43,675 nt of DNA from Dehalococcoidia bacterium (GCA_022450395.1 JAKUQE010000025.1:1-43675); one strand, 5' to 3'. Positions 1-9,382 are shown, counted from the first letter of the stretch. Program-made: numbers and translations. Notes: generated by a model from the sequence alone, not told the origin.

Positions 1-66
1 AGGAAGGGTAGGGCCTTAGGAGCAGGCGGCCTTTGCCGAGTCAGCCGGATTCCGCGGCTATTTCGC

Positions 67-1080
67 TTATTCCTCTGAAATCTTGACCAGCAGCTTGCCG
101 AAGTTCTCGCCGCGCATGAGTCCTATGAAGGCTCCGGGGGCGTTCTCTAGCCCTTCGACCACGTCTTCCCGGTACTTGATGCGTCCTTCCTTGATCCACC
201 CGGCGATCCGCTGACGGCCCTCTTCATGCTGATTCCTGAATTGACCGACGAGGAACCCTTGCGCGCGGGCCTGCTTGCCCACCAGTAGGCCCATCTTCCT
301 CGGTCCGGGCTCCGGCTCGTCCTGGTTGTATTGAGAGATCGAGCCGCAGATGGATATGCGGGCGCCCACGTTCAGATGGTCGAACACCGCGTCGGTGATG
401 ACACCGCCCACGTTATCGAAATAAACGTCCACACCCAGTGGGCAGACCTTGGTCAACGCGGCGTCGACGTTCTCGGTCTTGTAGTTGATTCCAGCGTCAA
501 AGCCCAGGCCGCTTTTGAGGTATTCCACCTTTTCCGCTGTCCCGGCGATACCAACGGTACGGCAACCCATTATCTTGGATATCTGTCCCACGACCTGGCC
601 CACCGCGCCCGACGCGGCAGAAACGACTACCGTGTCGCCCGGCCTCGGCTGACCGATCTCTAACAAGCCGAAGTAGGCCGTCATTCCCGGCATGCCAAGG
701 ATACCGAGCGCCGTGGAGAGGGGTCCGAGACCTGCGTCCACGCGTCGGAGATTATTGCCGTCGGACACGGCAAATTCCTGCCAACCTAACGGTCCCTCGA
801 CCACCTCGCCCACGGTGAACGCAGGGGTCCGGGACTGGACGATCTTCCCCACCACACCCCCAACGATCACTTGGCCCAGCTCCATAGGCGTCGCATAAGG
901 ATGGCTGGCCCGCATCCGTCCCCTTTGATAAGGGTCCAGAGATAACCAAATAACTTTGACCAGTACCTCCCCCTCGCCGGGTTCGGAGACTGGGGATTCA
1001 ACCAGGTCAAAATCCGATTCTTTAGGATAGTTGGCCGGTCTGGCCGAGAGTTGAATCTGGCGGTTTACTGTGTTTGTCAT
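67..1080 (-). CDS. MDR-family NADP-dependent oxidoreductase (CurA/PTGR-like)
   Basis: A 337-residue zinc-independent medium-chain reductase of the CurA / prostaglandin reductase / leukotriene B4 dehydrogenase branch, whose members reduce the double bond of alpha,beta-unsaturated ketones and aldehydes with NADPH. The sequence shows the N-terminal GroES-like half with the branch-typical LSLDPYQRGRM stretch (about residues 46-56), then the nucleotide-binding half with VSAASGAVGQVVGQ (about 153-166), an AxxGxxG Rossmann loop. I saw no structural zinc cysteine cluster. Length matches the family. It is the last gene of a minus-strand run and starts 69 bases after the neighbouring LLM oxidoreductase, so co-transcription is plausible. 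The natural substrate cannot be told from sequence; an enal or enone product of the adjacent pathway is an inference. Confidence 0.9.
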   Translation of the reverse strand: MTNTVNRQIQLSARPANYPKESDFDLVESPVSEPGEGEVLVKVIWLSLDPYQRGRMRASHPYATPMELGQVIVGGVVGKIVQSRTPAFTVGEVVEGPLGWQEFAVSDGNNLRRVDAGLGPLSTALGILGMPGMTAYFGLLEIGQPRPGDTVVVSAASGAVGQVVGQISKIMGCRTVGIAGTAEKVEYLKSGLGFDAGINYKTENVDAALTKVCPLGVDVYFDNVGGVITDAVFDHLNVGARISICGSISQYNQDEPEPGPRKMGLLVGKQARAQGFLVGQFRNQHEEGRQRIAGWIKEGRIKYREDVVEGLENAPGAFIGLMRGENFGKLLVKISEE

Positions 1081-1149
1081 GTCTTCCCGCTTCTGGCGAT
1101 TATCACGATAGTGCCGTCTGAAACTAGCCCGGCCGGTGAGGCCATACCA

Positions 1150-2244
1150 TCACCACGGCCCGGAGGACGGCTCCTCGTTGACCTCATTGACTAGGTCCAT
1201 CAGATGGCCTAGAACCTCGATGCGCTCCGTCAAGTTCGGGGCTTCTAACCCAGTGCGGCCCATGGCGCGATAACGTAAGGATGCGGTCAGCGTGGTTACC
1301 CCGGCATCCCGATACGCCCGGATACGGTCCTTCACCATTTCGTCGGTGCCAATCAGATTGGACTTGAGGACCATCTCCGGAGGCACCAGTTTGCGGGCCT
1401 CGTCACGACGACCATCGATCCAAAGATCCTGGATCTTCTTCGCCTCGTCGGCATAACCGGCGCGGCTGTAGGCGGAGTTGTAAAAATTGAACTCCCTGGA
1501 GCCCATGGCGCCCAAACTGAACGCCAATCCTGGCTTCAGCGCCCCCACCGCCTCGTCGACGTCGTCGGTGAAAAGCACCGTGCCCCCGGCTTGGAGGTCA
1601 AGTTCTCCCATGGACCTGCCGGCCTTCCGAACGCCTTCCTGGATGTGGTCGAAGAAGACAGCGGCATGCTCGGGCATGAAGGACGTGCCTTTCCAGCCAT
1701 CGGCCAGTTCCCCGGTTAGACGCAGATTCCGTGGGCCTAGGGAGGCGATGTAGATCGGGATGTTCGGCATCTGAGGCGCCTCGGCTCGGATCGACTTGCC
1801 TTGGCCTTCCCGAACCGGCAGCCGGTAGGTTCGTCCCTGGTAGGCTACCCGGTCGCCGTTGAATAGTTGCCTCATAATCTCGATGGTTTCCCGCGTCCGC
1901 TGTATCGGGTTGTCGAAGATAACGCCGTGAAACCCTTCAATGACCTGGGGACCGCTGGTCCCGATGCCCAAGAGGAACCGGCCATCGGACATGGAGTAGA
2001 GGGACATGGCGGTCATGGCCATGTTGGTGGGGGTGCGGGTCCCGATCTGGAGAACCCCGGTTCCCAGTTTTATACGGGAGGTCTTGGCCGCCAGGTAAGC
2101 CAGCGGAGTCGCGCCGTCGAATCCCCAACCTTCGGGAGACCAGATACTATCGACGCCGATCCGCTCCGCTTCCACGGCGAAAGTGGTGAGGTCCTGCCAA
2201 TCGGCCACCGAATAGCCGTGAATGAATCCTGTGGAAACTTGCAT
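1150..2244 (-). CDS. LLM-class (F420-type) flavin/deazaflavin oxidoreductase
   Basis: A luciferase-like TIM-barrel oxidoreductase of about 364 residues. The stretch GIGTSGPQVIEGFHG matches the signature of the F420-dependent subfamily typified by mycobacterial Rv3520c, so F420 is the more likely cofactor, though FMN is possible. Other family marks are SRIKLGTGVLQ and GPRNLRLTGELADGW. I chose the ATG at 2244 over an upstream start at 2274 because GGAGG lies six bases before it and because the 2274 start would run back into the preceding CoA-transferase gene, which stops at 2258. The 13-base gap to that gene implies one operon and a linked function, for example oxidation of the activated acid. 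Substrate unknown. Confidence 0.9.
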   Translation of the reverse strand: MQVSTGFIHGYSVADWQDLTTFAVEAERIGVDSIWSPEGWGFDGATPLAYLAAKTSRIKLGTGVLQIGTRTPTNMAMTAMSLYSMSDGRFLLGIGTSGPQVIEGFHGVIFDNPIQRTRETIEIMRQLFNGDRVAYQGRTYRLPVREGQGKSIRAEAPQMPNIPIYIASLGPRNLRLTGELADGWKGTSFMPEHAAVFFDHIQEGVRKAGRSMGELDLQAGGTVLFTDDVDEAVGALKPGLAFSLGAMGSREFNFYNSAYSRAGYADEAKKIQDLWIDGRRDEARKLVPPEMVLKSNLIGTDEMVKDRIRAYRDAGVTTLTASLRYRAMGRTGLEAPNLTERIEVLGHLMDLVNEVNEEPSSGPW

Positions 2245-2257
2245 CCAGATCCTCCGT

Positions 2258-4543
2258 TCAGCCCGCCGCAACACCTTCGGTCAATATAACGCCTCGCTCC
2301 AGCAGCCTGTCGAACTCCTGACCCATGCCAACTTCCTCTAATATCTCGCGGCCTTGGGCGCCGGGTTTGGGAGCGGGCCGGCCTGGCGCCACCGGTGTCC
2401 TCGACAGCCGGGGCGAGGGGCCGACGCCGGTTACCAACCCGATCTCGTCGTGTTCCCTGGTAAGGCTGAGACCATGGTCGATAACCCAAGGATCGTCCAG
2501 CAGCTCACTCAATGCGCTAACAACCCGGTGAGCGCCGACACCGGCATCGTTCAGCCGTTGGACCCAAGATTGGACGGTGCCAGCCTTGAAGCGTTCCTCC
2601 AGCGACTCGGTCAGCGCCTCTCCATGGAGAGCATCTATACTAGAAAGTCCGTCGACCGTGGCCAGGCGCGGCAGATCGCTCTCTTGAGCGCCGACGAAGA
2701 GCCAGCCGTCCTTGGCTTGATAGGCCCGGTGCAGCGGTCGGCCGCCCATCGAATCCATACCCCGGGGCTCGTCCCAAGATTTACCGTCGTAAAGTTGCAT
2801 ATAAGGTGATTGGTGGATCATGGCCGTGTAGGCCAGAGCCGAATCTACGTGCTGTCCTTGGCCAGTGCGCTCCCGGTGCAACAGAGCCAAGGCCACGCCG
2901 TATGCTCCCATGTACCCGGTACCGTAGTCGTTGATCGCATTGGGCTGGGTTGTGGGAGTACCATCGCCCCCCAAACGGCGGTCCATGCCGGTAGCGGCCT
3001 GGGCGAACTGTTCGTGACCCGGCCGGCCGGCCCAGGGACCCAGATGACCATAGGCATTGAGCGACACGTAGATGATATCCGGTTTTCGCTTGCGCAATTC
3101 TTCATAGCCCAGACCCAGGGCCTCAATCCTGCCCGCGCGGTAATTCTGGGCTACAACGTCGGTGTCTTCCAGCAAATGCCAGAATACGTCCAGACCCTCC
3201 TGGGTTTTCAGATCCAACAATATGCTGCGTTTCCCCCGGTTGACCTCATTGTGAGAAGAGACGGTGCTGCCACGGCTTGGGTTATCGATCTTGATAACGT
3301 CGGCGCCGTACTCGGCCAGCGTTCGGCCGCAGGTAGGCCCGGCGAGAATGATGCACAAGTCGAGCACTTTGACCCCTTCCAGAACGGAACGCATGGTTTT
3401 GTCAGCGGCCTGCGCCGGAGGAGCCTGTTGCCGAGACGCCACCTCTAAAAGAATCTCTTCCCGATCTTGGTCCGGCGCCGGCGCCGGGCGGCGCACTTCT
3501 CCAGGAGTAAGCGACAATCGGGCGTTTATGCCCGGCTGCAGCATCTTCCCGTAGGTAGGGTCCTGGACCTCTATCACCATTTTGGATTCCAAGGCGTGGG
3601 GATGGGAGAACCACTCTTCACTAGTGCGGCACATGGCGCACTCACTGCCTGCTCCGGCAACCAAGTCTTCCCACTCTTGGGCAGTGCGAGTTTTAAACAG
3701 CTCTTTCATCCGGCGCTCCAGTTCGTCAGCCAACTCAACCTCGCGGCCGAGCCGGTCGACGTCGGTCAAACCTTCGGCATGCCAGGAGGTAATGCCGGCA
3801 GCCTCGACGAACTGGTGAAGGTTCTGGTTACCAGAGCCTCCGAATCGCACCCAACGCCCATCCTTGCATTGGAAATGGCCGCCCCAGATCCGGCGCAAGT
3901 CCACACCGGTATCCTTTTCACTGTGAACTCTCATGCCGGCCCGGCCGATGGATGCAAAGGTAGCGTCGAACAAAGGTTCCTCTATGCGCTGTCCAACACC
4001 GTCCCGTTCCCGGGAGATTAGCGCCATTATCGTGGCCACCACGCCTTGGAAGGCCCCGTAATTGGAGGAGATCGGGATGGCGGTGTACACGGGATCTTGC
4101 GTTCCACTTTCCGACGGACGGGGCCGGTATGTAGCCGTAGCCGCGCCCAAGATTCCTTCCCAAGCAGGGGTGGCGGCGCGGGGGTCGTCGGAGGCGAATC
4201 CAGGCAGCGACAGGTAGACCAGGCGGGGGTTGGCCAGGGTCATGGCCTCCGCTCCCAAACCGAGCTTGTCCATGACTCCGGGGCGGAAGTTCTCCACCAC
4301 AACGTCGGCTCCTTGGATCAATCCTTTGGCCGTGGACAAGTCTCCGGCCTCCTTCAGGTCCAGCACGATGCTGCGCTTGCCCCGATTCCAGGTGGCGTTC
4401 GCCGGGGTTTTCCAGCGCGGCCCGCCGGGAGGGTCGACCTTAATCACATCGGCCCCCTGGTCCGCCATCAGCATTCCCACCAAGGGCCCAGCGATGTACT
4501 GCCCAAAGTCGATCACCTTAAATCCATCAAGCGCACCAGCCAT
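2258..4543 (-). CDS. Tandem two-domain CaiB/BaiF (family III) CoA-transferase
   Basis: A 761-residue protein made of two complete family III CoA-transferase domains, roughly residues 1-370 and 384-761, joined by an Ala/Gln/Pro-rich linker (about 371-383). Each half starts with the family motif: IDFGQYIAGP...GADVIKVDPPGG and LDLCIILAGP...GADVIKIDNPSRG. Enzymes of this family move CoA between carboxylic acids through a covalent Asp intermediate. Domain 2 keeps the Asp (INDYGTG, D539). In domain 1 the corresponding stretch reads SSNYGAF, with N161 where an acid is expected, so domain 1 may be catalytically silent or use another residue. The halves could form an internal pseudo-dimer in place of the interlocked homodimer. 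It shares an operon with the LLM gene 13 bases downstream. Acid substrate unknown. Confidence 0.93.
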   Translation of the reverse strand: MAGALDGFKVIDFGQYIAGPLVGMLMADQGADVIKVDPPGGPRWKTPANATWNRGKRSIVLDLKEAGDLSTAKGLIQGADVVVENFRPGVMDKLGLGAEAMTLANPRLVYLSLPGFASDDPRAATPAWEGILGAATATYRPRPSESGTQDPVYTAIPISSNYGAFQGVVATIMALISRERDGVGQRIEEPLFDATFASIGRAGMRVHSEKDTGVDLRRIWGGHFQCKDGRWVRFGGSGNQNLHQFVEAAGITSWHAEGLTDVDRLGREVELADELERRMKELFKTRTAQEWEDLVAGAGSECAMCRTSEEWFSHPHALESKMVIEVQDPTYGKMLQPGINARLSLTPGEVRRPAPAPDQDREEILLEVASRQQAPPAQAADKTMRSVLEGVKVLDLCIILAGPTCGRTLAEYGADVIKIDNPSRGSTVSSHNEVNRGKRSILLDLKTQEGLDVFWHLLEDTDVVAQNYRAGRIEALGLGYEELRKRKPDIIYVSLNAYGHLGPWAGRPGHEQFAQAATGMDRRLGGDGTPTTQPNAINDYGTGYMGAYGVALALLHRERTGQGQHVDSALAYTAMIHQSPYMQLYDGKSWDEPRGMDSMGGRPLHRAYQAKDGWLFVGAQESDLPRLATVDGLSSIDALHGEALTESLEERFKAGTVQSWVQRLNDAGVGAHRVVSALSELLDDPWVIDHGLSLTREHDEIGLVTGVGPSPRLSRTPVAPGRPAPKPGAQGREILEEVGMGQEFDRLLERGVILTEGVAAG

Positions 4544-4618
4544 GTCAGCCCCCTATGTTCTTATCTGCGATTAGATTTTCGGACCAATAATCTAGAAGAA
4601 GCCGGTTTCGGCTGGATG

Positions 4619-4624
4619 ATTGTA
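4619..4624 (-). promoter_or_regulatory. Possible extended -10 promoter before the CoA-transferase gene
   Basis: On the minus strand the sequence TGTTACAAT forms an extended -10 box (TG, one base, TACAAT) about 75 bases upstream of the ATG at 4543. No good -35 hexamer is seen at 17 bases. It would give the fusion CoA-transferase and the two genes after it a promoter independent of the LLM gene upstream. Weak evidence. Confidence 0.25.
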
Positions 4625-4695
4625 ACATTCGGTTGTGTGCGGAGCGACGGGGCGGACGCTTGAACAAAAATGGCAGAGGGTTGGCACACAACCCC

Positions 4696-5784
4696 CTACC
4701 CCCGCTTCGCGATCACTTCCCGGCTGAAATCTTGGATGAAGTCGCGGGCGCCCTGGGCGTTGGGGACCGAGACTACGACGTTGTCGATTCCGGCGGCTTC
4801 CATCACCTCAAGCTGCCCGATAATCTCCGGTCCGCTGCCGGTCAACGTTCTTGCCAGGGCGCTTTCCGTGGCGAATCTCTCCTCCCCAGGTTTTAAGAAA
4901 ACCATGTGCCCCCGGTGCACGTCGAGATACAGTCGGTCAGAGGGTGTCCCGCTGGTCTCCGCATATTCCTGGATATAGGTGTTGTAGGCAGCGGCCAAGT
5001 CGGCGTCAGGCTGCGCCCCAAGGTCCGCTCCCGGGCCGTAAACCGCTTCCCATTGGGCGTGCATCCCTACCAATATGCTGGGACCCAACTGAGCCACGAC
5101 CCGGTCAGACGTCAACGACTCTCCTTCGCGTAGGACGCAACCGGAAGTCAACGCCACCGTGTATGGTTTCACCGGACCGCGGCCTGCCTGCTCCGCCGCG
5201 TTGGCAATCTTGGCAAAGTTGGGCTCCAGGCTTCTCCTAGACCGAAAGGTCGTCACCCAACCATCGGCGAGTTCACCCACCGCCTGTAGCGCCCTGGGTC
5301 CGTTGGCCGCGAGATAGACAGGGATCGGGTCTTTGATATTTATGAAACTTTCGTGATCAGGGTGAACTAGACGTATCCAGCGCTCTCGCTCTCCCTCTCG
5401 GAACAGCACGTCTTCGCCGCTTAGTAGACCCTGCACTTGCCGGGTGTACTCCTTCAACCGGTTTACCGAAATGGCGGGCAAACCCATGGTATTTCGCCCG
5501 GTATAACCGGTTCCAATAGCCAAGATCACCCGGCCCGGCGCCAGTTTATTGATGGTCGCGATGGCTGACGCAGTCACCGGAGCGATGCGGTTGCTGGGGA
5601 TCGCCACCAGGGTGCCCAGCCGTATCCGGCTGGTGTTCTGGGCGGCCAGGGCCATCGTCGCGTACACGTCGCTGTATATCAACTGAGAGTCGTAGAACCA
5701 GGCGTGGGAAAAGCCTGCTTCCTCAGCCGCTTTGACCTCCCGCCAGGCGTCGATATATGACGGAATCGCTATTCCATAGTCCAT
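4696..5784 (-). CDS. LLM-class flavin-dependent oxidoreductase
   Basis: A 362-residue luciferase-like oxidoreductase, the second of three in the window. The barrel is recognised by AAEEAGFSHAWFYDSQ near the N-terminus, TSRIRLGTLVAIPSNR, then GRVILAIGTGYTGRNTMG and the C-terminal RALQAVGELADGW. The GTGYTGRNTMG loop resembles methylene-tetrahydromethanopterin-reductase-like members, so F420 or FMN could be the cofactor. It lies between the DUF255 gene (85 bases upstream) and the CoA-transferase fusion (152 bases downstream), all on the minus strand. It is only distantly similar to the LLM protein at 1150-2244, so it is not a recent duplicate. No substrate can be assigned. Confidence 0.9.
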   Translation of the reverse strand: MDYGIAIPSYIDAWREVKAAEEAGFSHAWFYDSQLIYSDVYATMALAAQNTSRIRLGTLVAIPSNRIAPVTASAIATINKLAPGRVILAIGTGYTGRNTMGLPAISVNRLKEYTRQVQGLLSGEDVLFREGERERWIRLVHPDHESFINIKDPIPVYLAANGPRALQAVGELADGWVTTFRSRRSLEPNFAKIANAAEQAGRGPVKPYTVALTSGCVLREGESLTSDRVVAQLGPSILVGMHAQWEAVYGPGADLGAQPDADLAAAYNTYIQEYAETSGTPSDRLYLDVHRGHMVFLKPGEERFATESALARTLTGSGPEIIGQLEVMEAAGIDNVVVSVPNAQGARDFIQDFSREVIAKRG

Positions 5785-5869
5785 CGCTCTTCTCCGGAGA
5801 CAAATTCTATTTCTTTCAGATCGCCCGTACGGTGGACCGGGTTTTCGGGAGGTTCGCGAGTGGGGCCGG

Positions 5870-7690
5870 TTAGCCTTGGAGGGTAACGAATCTAGGGGAC
5901 CCTACCCAGGGTAGTTCCGATGCTAATCTTCTGACTTGGGCCGGAGTGTAGACGGGCGCCATGCACATGCCGGACATGCAGACGTATAAGGCTGGCGGGC
6001 CGTCGACGGGGAATCCCAGGTCCTCTACGCGGTCTATGTCATCTTGGGGATCAAGCGCTTGGACGATCTTATGGGGCGCGTAAACCCTCAGGGCCGACCT
6101 CAGCAGGCGTCGAGTCCTACGGTCGGACGACGACCCTACCAAGACGAAGTGCACCGGCCCGCGCTGTAACATATCCCATGCCTTGGCCCAAACCGGCGCC
6201 GCCGGCAGGTACAGCTTTTCCTCGTCCTCTTCCATGCGCCGCAGCCCCGGCGGTCCTAGATAACTGCTGCCCGGAGCGACACCCCGAAACAGGCTAAGCG
6301 TATCCCGAGCCCGTTGCTCCAACGCATGTTGGCCGGTCAGGCAGCATAATCGGATAAGCGCCACCCCCATCAAAGAGTTTTCCAATACGGGTTTCACCGG
6401 CCGCATCATCGGCTCTGGGTTGGCAGAGATATCACAGACGTCGTGGTATCCACCGTCAGACGCGCCGAATAACCTTTGGATGCTCTCGACGACTTGGATC
6501 GCCGTTTGCAGCGCCTCAGCGTCCCCCGTGGCTTGATAAAGATCTAGAAATCCTCCCAGGGCGTGAACCTGATCCGAAAGGTAGCGAGACCGCTGGGTAG
6601 GTGGTTCCACATCTCGTTCTATAGGCCCGTCCATGGAATGGCGGAAACCACCTTCCTCAGTCCACCCTTCCCGCCACAGCCTATCCAGTACATCCCGGGC
6701 GAGCTGGAGATAAGATTCCTCTCCCACGGCGCCGTATGCTTTTAGCAACGACGAGGCGGCCATGGCGTTCCAGCCGGAGTAAAAAGTTCGGTCGATTCGA
6801 GGCTTCTCCGCATGCTCTCGCTGACTCCACGAGAGGGCGTAGTAGGCTTCTCCGGCGTCTTGGCTGGCGTAAAACAGCCCGCTTGAATGGTCGCAAAGGG
6901 ATTCCAGCATGTACCGGAGGGCGCCCAGACCGGACTGCCGGTAGGCCGTGCGTCCGGTAACCTGATACGCCTTGAAATAGGTTTCGGCAAGGCTGGCGTT
7001 GGTGCACAGCATCTTTTCGTAGTGGGGTACCTTCCAGTCTTTGGAAACCGAGTAGCGGAAGAAGCCTTGGTCGTTCTGGTCATATAGCCCGGCGCGGACC
7101 CCGTCGAGAGTGGTGGTCGCCATCGTCAAAAGACGTTTCTCCCGCGTGTGGCCGTAACGCTCCAGAAGCAGCTCCACCCCATCCCAAGGAGGCTGCTTGG
7201 GTTCAGATCCAAATCCTCCGAAGTTGGAATCGTACAACTCCTCCAGGCGTTGCAGCACCGAAGTTACCTCGGCGCCTGGCTCACCCGCCGAAGCCGCTAT
7301 AGATGGTGGCGCCGATTCAATGAGATCAGGATGTCCGGAGCTTGCCTGCTCTAGAAATCGGACCATCTCTTCCGGAGGGGTGTAGATCCGGCCGGCGATC
7401 AGATCGCCACGATGATCCAGAACAGCGACCGACGGGAAGCCGCCCTGGTTGTAGCGGTGAGAGATCTCAGGCCGTTGGTCCACGTCGACCCGCACCGGAA
7501 TGAATCGGGAATCGATCAGATCGATCACCTGGGGATCGCTGTAAGATGTCTCGTCCATCACGTGGCACCAATGACACCAGGTAGCGGTCAGGGCGAGAAG
7601 AATGGGCTTGTCTTCCGACTCGGACCGCCGGAAAGCCGCGTCTCCCCACTCGGTCCAATGTATGGCGTTTATTGAATCTTCTGCTGACAA
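5870..7690 (-). CDS. DUF255 thioredoxin-fold protein (YyaL/SPATA20-like)
   Basis: A 606-residue protein with an N-terminal thioredoxin-like domain carrying the hallmark CHWCHVM (C39, C42) and a long C-terminal alpha/alpha-toroid resembling N-acylglucosamine epimerase or glycosidase folds. Members are called YyaL or spermatogenesis-associated protein 20; their biochemical role is unsettled. It is shorter than the usual 650-700 residues because the N-terminal leader (normally containing a SPYL-like stretch) is missing and the protein begins just before HWTEWGDAAF. The start is inferred to be the TTG at 7690: the preceding in-frame codon group contains the aldolase stop at 7697, and no ATG occurs before the thioredoxin motif. 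It sits six bases after that aldolase stop, implying translational coupling. Confidence 0.88.
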   Translation of the reverse strand: MSAEDSINAIHWTEWGDAAFRRSESEDKPILLALTATWCHWCHVMDETSYSDPQVIDLIDSRFIPVRVDVDQRPEISHRYNQGGFPSVAVLDHRGDLIAGRIYTPPEEMVRFLEQASSGHPDLIESAPPSIAASAGEPGAEVTSVLQRLEELYDSNFGGFGSEPKQPPWDGVELLLERYGHTREKRLLTMATTTLDGVRAGLYDQNDQGFFRYSVSKDWKVPHYEKMLCTNASLAETYFKAYQVTGRTAYRQSGLGALRYMLESLCDHSSGLFYASQDAGEAYYALSWSQREHAEKPRIDRTFYSGWNAMAASSLLKAYGAVGEESYLQLARDVLDRLWREGWTEEGGFRHSMDGPIERDVEPPTQRSRYLSDQVHALGGFLDLYQATGDAEALQTAIQVVESIQRLFGASDGGYHDVCDISANPEPMMRPVKPVLENSLMGVALIRLCCLTGQHALEQRARDTLSLFRGVAPGSSYLGPPGLRRMEEDEEKLYLPAAPVWAKAWDMLQRGPVHFVLVGSSSDRRTRRLLRSALRVYAPHKIVQALDPQDDIDRVEDLGFPVDGPPALYVCMSGMCMAPVYTPAQVRRLASELPWVGSPRFVTLQG

Positions 7691-7696
7691 GTCGAA

Positions 7697-8422
7697 TCAG
7701 GCCTGGGGCCTCTCCATGAATACCGTGATTCCCATATCGATGTACTTTTGCCGCTGGTCCGGGGTGTTGTTACGGAAGCTGATTCGGACGGTGGTGCCCT
7801 CCAACTGTTTTAGCACATGCCGTAGGCAGTCATCCACCGTTTGAAATGGATGCTGAGGATGGGCTTCAATGTCGAAACTCAGATCGGCCGGTCCCCAGGT
7901 CAGGCAATCAACCCCGGGTTTAGCCAGCCGCCGGGCGTTGGTCACCGCGGCTAGGGTCTCCATCTGAAGGCATAGCACCCCGTGCTCGTTCCACCACTTG
8001 GCGTATTCCAGCCTGTCGTCCCGCCCGGCGATACCGTGCCGGGCGGCGCCGCCCCAACTCCGGTGTCCCACCTGGGGATAATAAAAGGCGTCCAGGGACT
8101 CATCCACGATCTCTTCATCTTCAACCAATGGGACCTCGATGGCAGCGGGTCCCAGGTCTAAGACGTTGCCGATGAGGTAAGCATTGTGGGTGTTCTTGAT
8201 GCGGAACTGAACCGGCATACCCAGGTCCTGGGCCGTGGCACAGAAGGCAACCAGCTTCTCTTCGTTGTATGGACTGTGTTGGCTATCGATGGTCAAGAAG
8301 CTGTAGGTGTCTTTACTTAGGATAGCTTCCAGACCAGACTTATCTGAATCCAGGGGCGCCGACACGCCCACCACCACTTCTCCAGCGTGGATCCGTTGCT
8401 TTAAAGAATCGTTATCCGGCAA
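7697..8422 (-). CDS. HpcH/HpaI-type aldolase (class II, 2-oxo acid aldolase family)
   Basis: About 241 residues, a TIM-barrel aldolase of the HpcH/HpaI/citrate lyase beta family, which typically cleaves 4-hydroxy-2-oxo acids to pyruvate and an aldehyde with a divalent metal. Family marks are TIDSQHSPY, the Arg in VQFRIKN, LQMET with a metal-ligand Glu, and WGPADLS with the second ligand Asp. An open frame extends upstream to a GTG at 8479, but a perfect AGGAGG lies at 8429-8434, six bases before the TTG at 8422, so I take that TTG as the start; the protein then begins MPDNDSLKQRI, as relatives do. It is followed after six bases by the DUF255 gene. The pyruvate product would suit the pyruvate phosphate dikinase encoded nearby. 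Confidence 0.88.
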   Translation of the reverse strand: MPDNDSLKQRIHAGEVVVGVSAPLDSDKSGLEAILSKDTYSFLTIDSQHSPYNEEKLVAFCATAQDLGMPVQFRIKNTHNAYLIGNVLDLGPAAIEVPLVEDEEIVDESLDAFYYPQVGHRSWGGAARHGIAGRDDRLEYAKWWNEHGVLCLQMETLAAVTNARRLAKPGVDCLTWGPADLSFDIEAHPQHPFQTVDDCLRHVLKQLEGTTVRISFRNNTPDQRQKYIDMGITVFMERPQA

Positions 8423-8569
8423 ACTGGGCCTCCTTGTTCTTGGCTTGATTCCGTATCTCCCAGACCGAACCGATTCCACTGGGTATGGCGCTCTCTGGGA
8501 TACGCCAAACTATAAAACGGCATGGGGATCGGGTCAACGTTCAGGCTGAGTCGCAACCGTAGGTTGGGC

Positions 8570-9289
8570 TCATGCGCTCTTCGAGGCTTGCAGGAACGCC
8601 GCCACCCCGTCCAGAAATAGCCGCGCGGCCCCGGCGGCGACGATCACATCAGAGGTCATCTGCCTTCCGGCGGCGTGGACCCGGGCCGCAACTTCGGCCT
8701 CGAATTCTTTAACTCGCGGGTGTCCGGGCTGGCCCTGCAGCCCCATGGATTGGGCGATGTCCTGGGCACCCGAGCTAAAAAGGTCTATCCTGTCCACCGC
8801 TAAAATATCGTCCAAGTGATCCAACACCTCGATGTCTTCCAGTTGCGCCATCACCAGGATATTCGAGTTGGTGTGCTCCATGTACTCGGGTCCGGATGGG
8901 AAGTCGCCGTGGTAAGCGCCCCGGCCAGAACCGAAGCTGCGCTTGCCTTGCGGAACGTAACGGCAGGCGTCGGCCAGTTGCTGGGCGCGCTCTCCGGTGG
9001 TGATATGAGGTCCGGTGATGCCCATGATGCCACGGTCCAAGAACCTAAGTATCGTGGATGAATCGATGTTCGGCACCCGGGCCATCGGAGTGAGACCCGC
9101 CATGTCGGCGACCCGGCATAGATCGTCGATACTTTCCGGAGTGAAAGGACCGTGTTCAGAATCGAAGGAGACATGGTCCAGACCAGCCATTCCTATCAGT
9201 TCCACAACAGCGGTTGATGGGAACGTAAGGCTGCACCCGTAGGCCTTCTCTCCGGCTTTCATCTTGGCTATAACGTTGTTTACTCGCAT
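8570..9289 (-). CDS. HpcH/HpaI-type aldolase, second copy
   Basis: A 239-residue member of the same aldolase/citrate-lyase family as the preceding downstream gene. It keeps FDSEHGPF (catalytic His region), MARVPN with the substrate-binding Arg, VMAQLEDIE with the metal Glu, and the GAQDIA version of the GPxDLS metal loop. The start ATG at 9289 is supported by GGAGG located a few bases upstream. It is clearly divergent from its neighbour at 7697-8422, so the pair probably handle different substrates or form different steps rather than being a recent duplication. It lies 147 bases upstream of the neighbour and 94 bases downstream of ppdK on the same strand. The substrate is not predictable. Confidence 0.87.
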   Translation of the reverse strand: MRVNNVIAKMKAGEKAYGCSLTFPSTAVVELIGMAGLDHVSFDSEHGPFTPESIDDLCRVADMAGLTPMARVPNIDSSTILRFLDRGIMGITGPHITTGERAQQLADACRYVPQGKRSFGSGRGAYHGDFPSGPEYMEHTNSNILVMAQLEDIEVLDHLDDILAVDRIDLFSSGAQDIAQSMGLQGQPGHPRVKEFEAEVAARVHAAGRQMTSDVIVAAGAARLFLDGVAAFLQASKSA

Positions 9290-9382
9290 AGGTCCTCCAT
9301 TGGTTTTGGCATCAAAGCTCTCGGCTATCTTTACCTGCCGGTGTTTGCTTGATATCCGTCGGGGCCGGATGCTAACGATCTG

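Noticed and set aside
331-663. Long plus-strand open frame opposite the MDR reductase
   Set aside because: It is the antisense shadow of a well-supported gene in GC-rich DNA, as are many similar frames opposite the CoA-transferases and ppdK.
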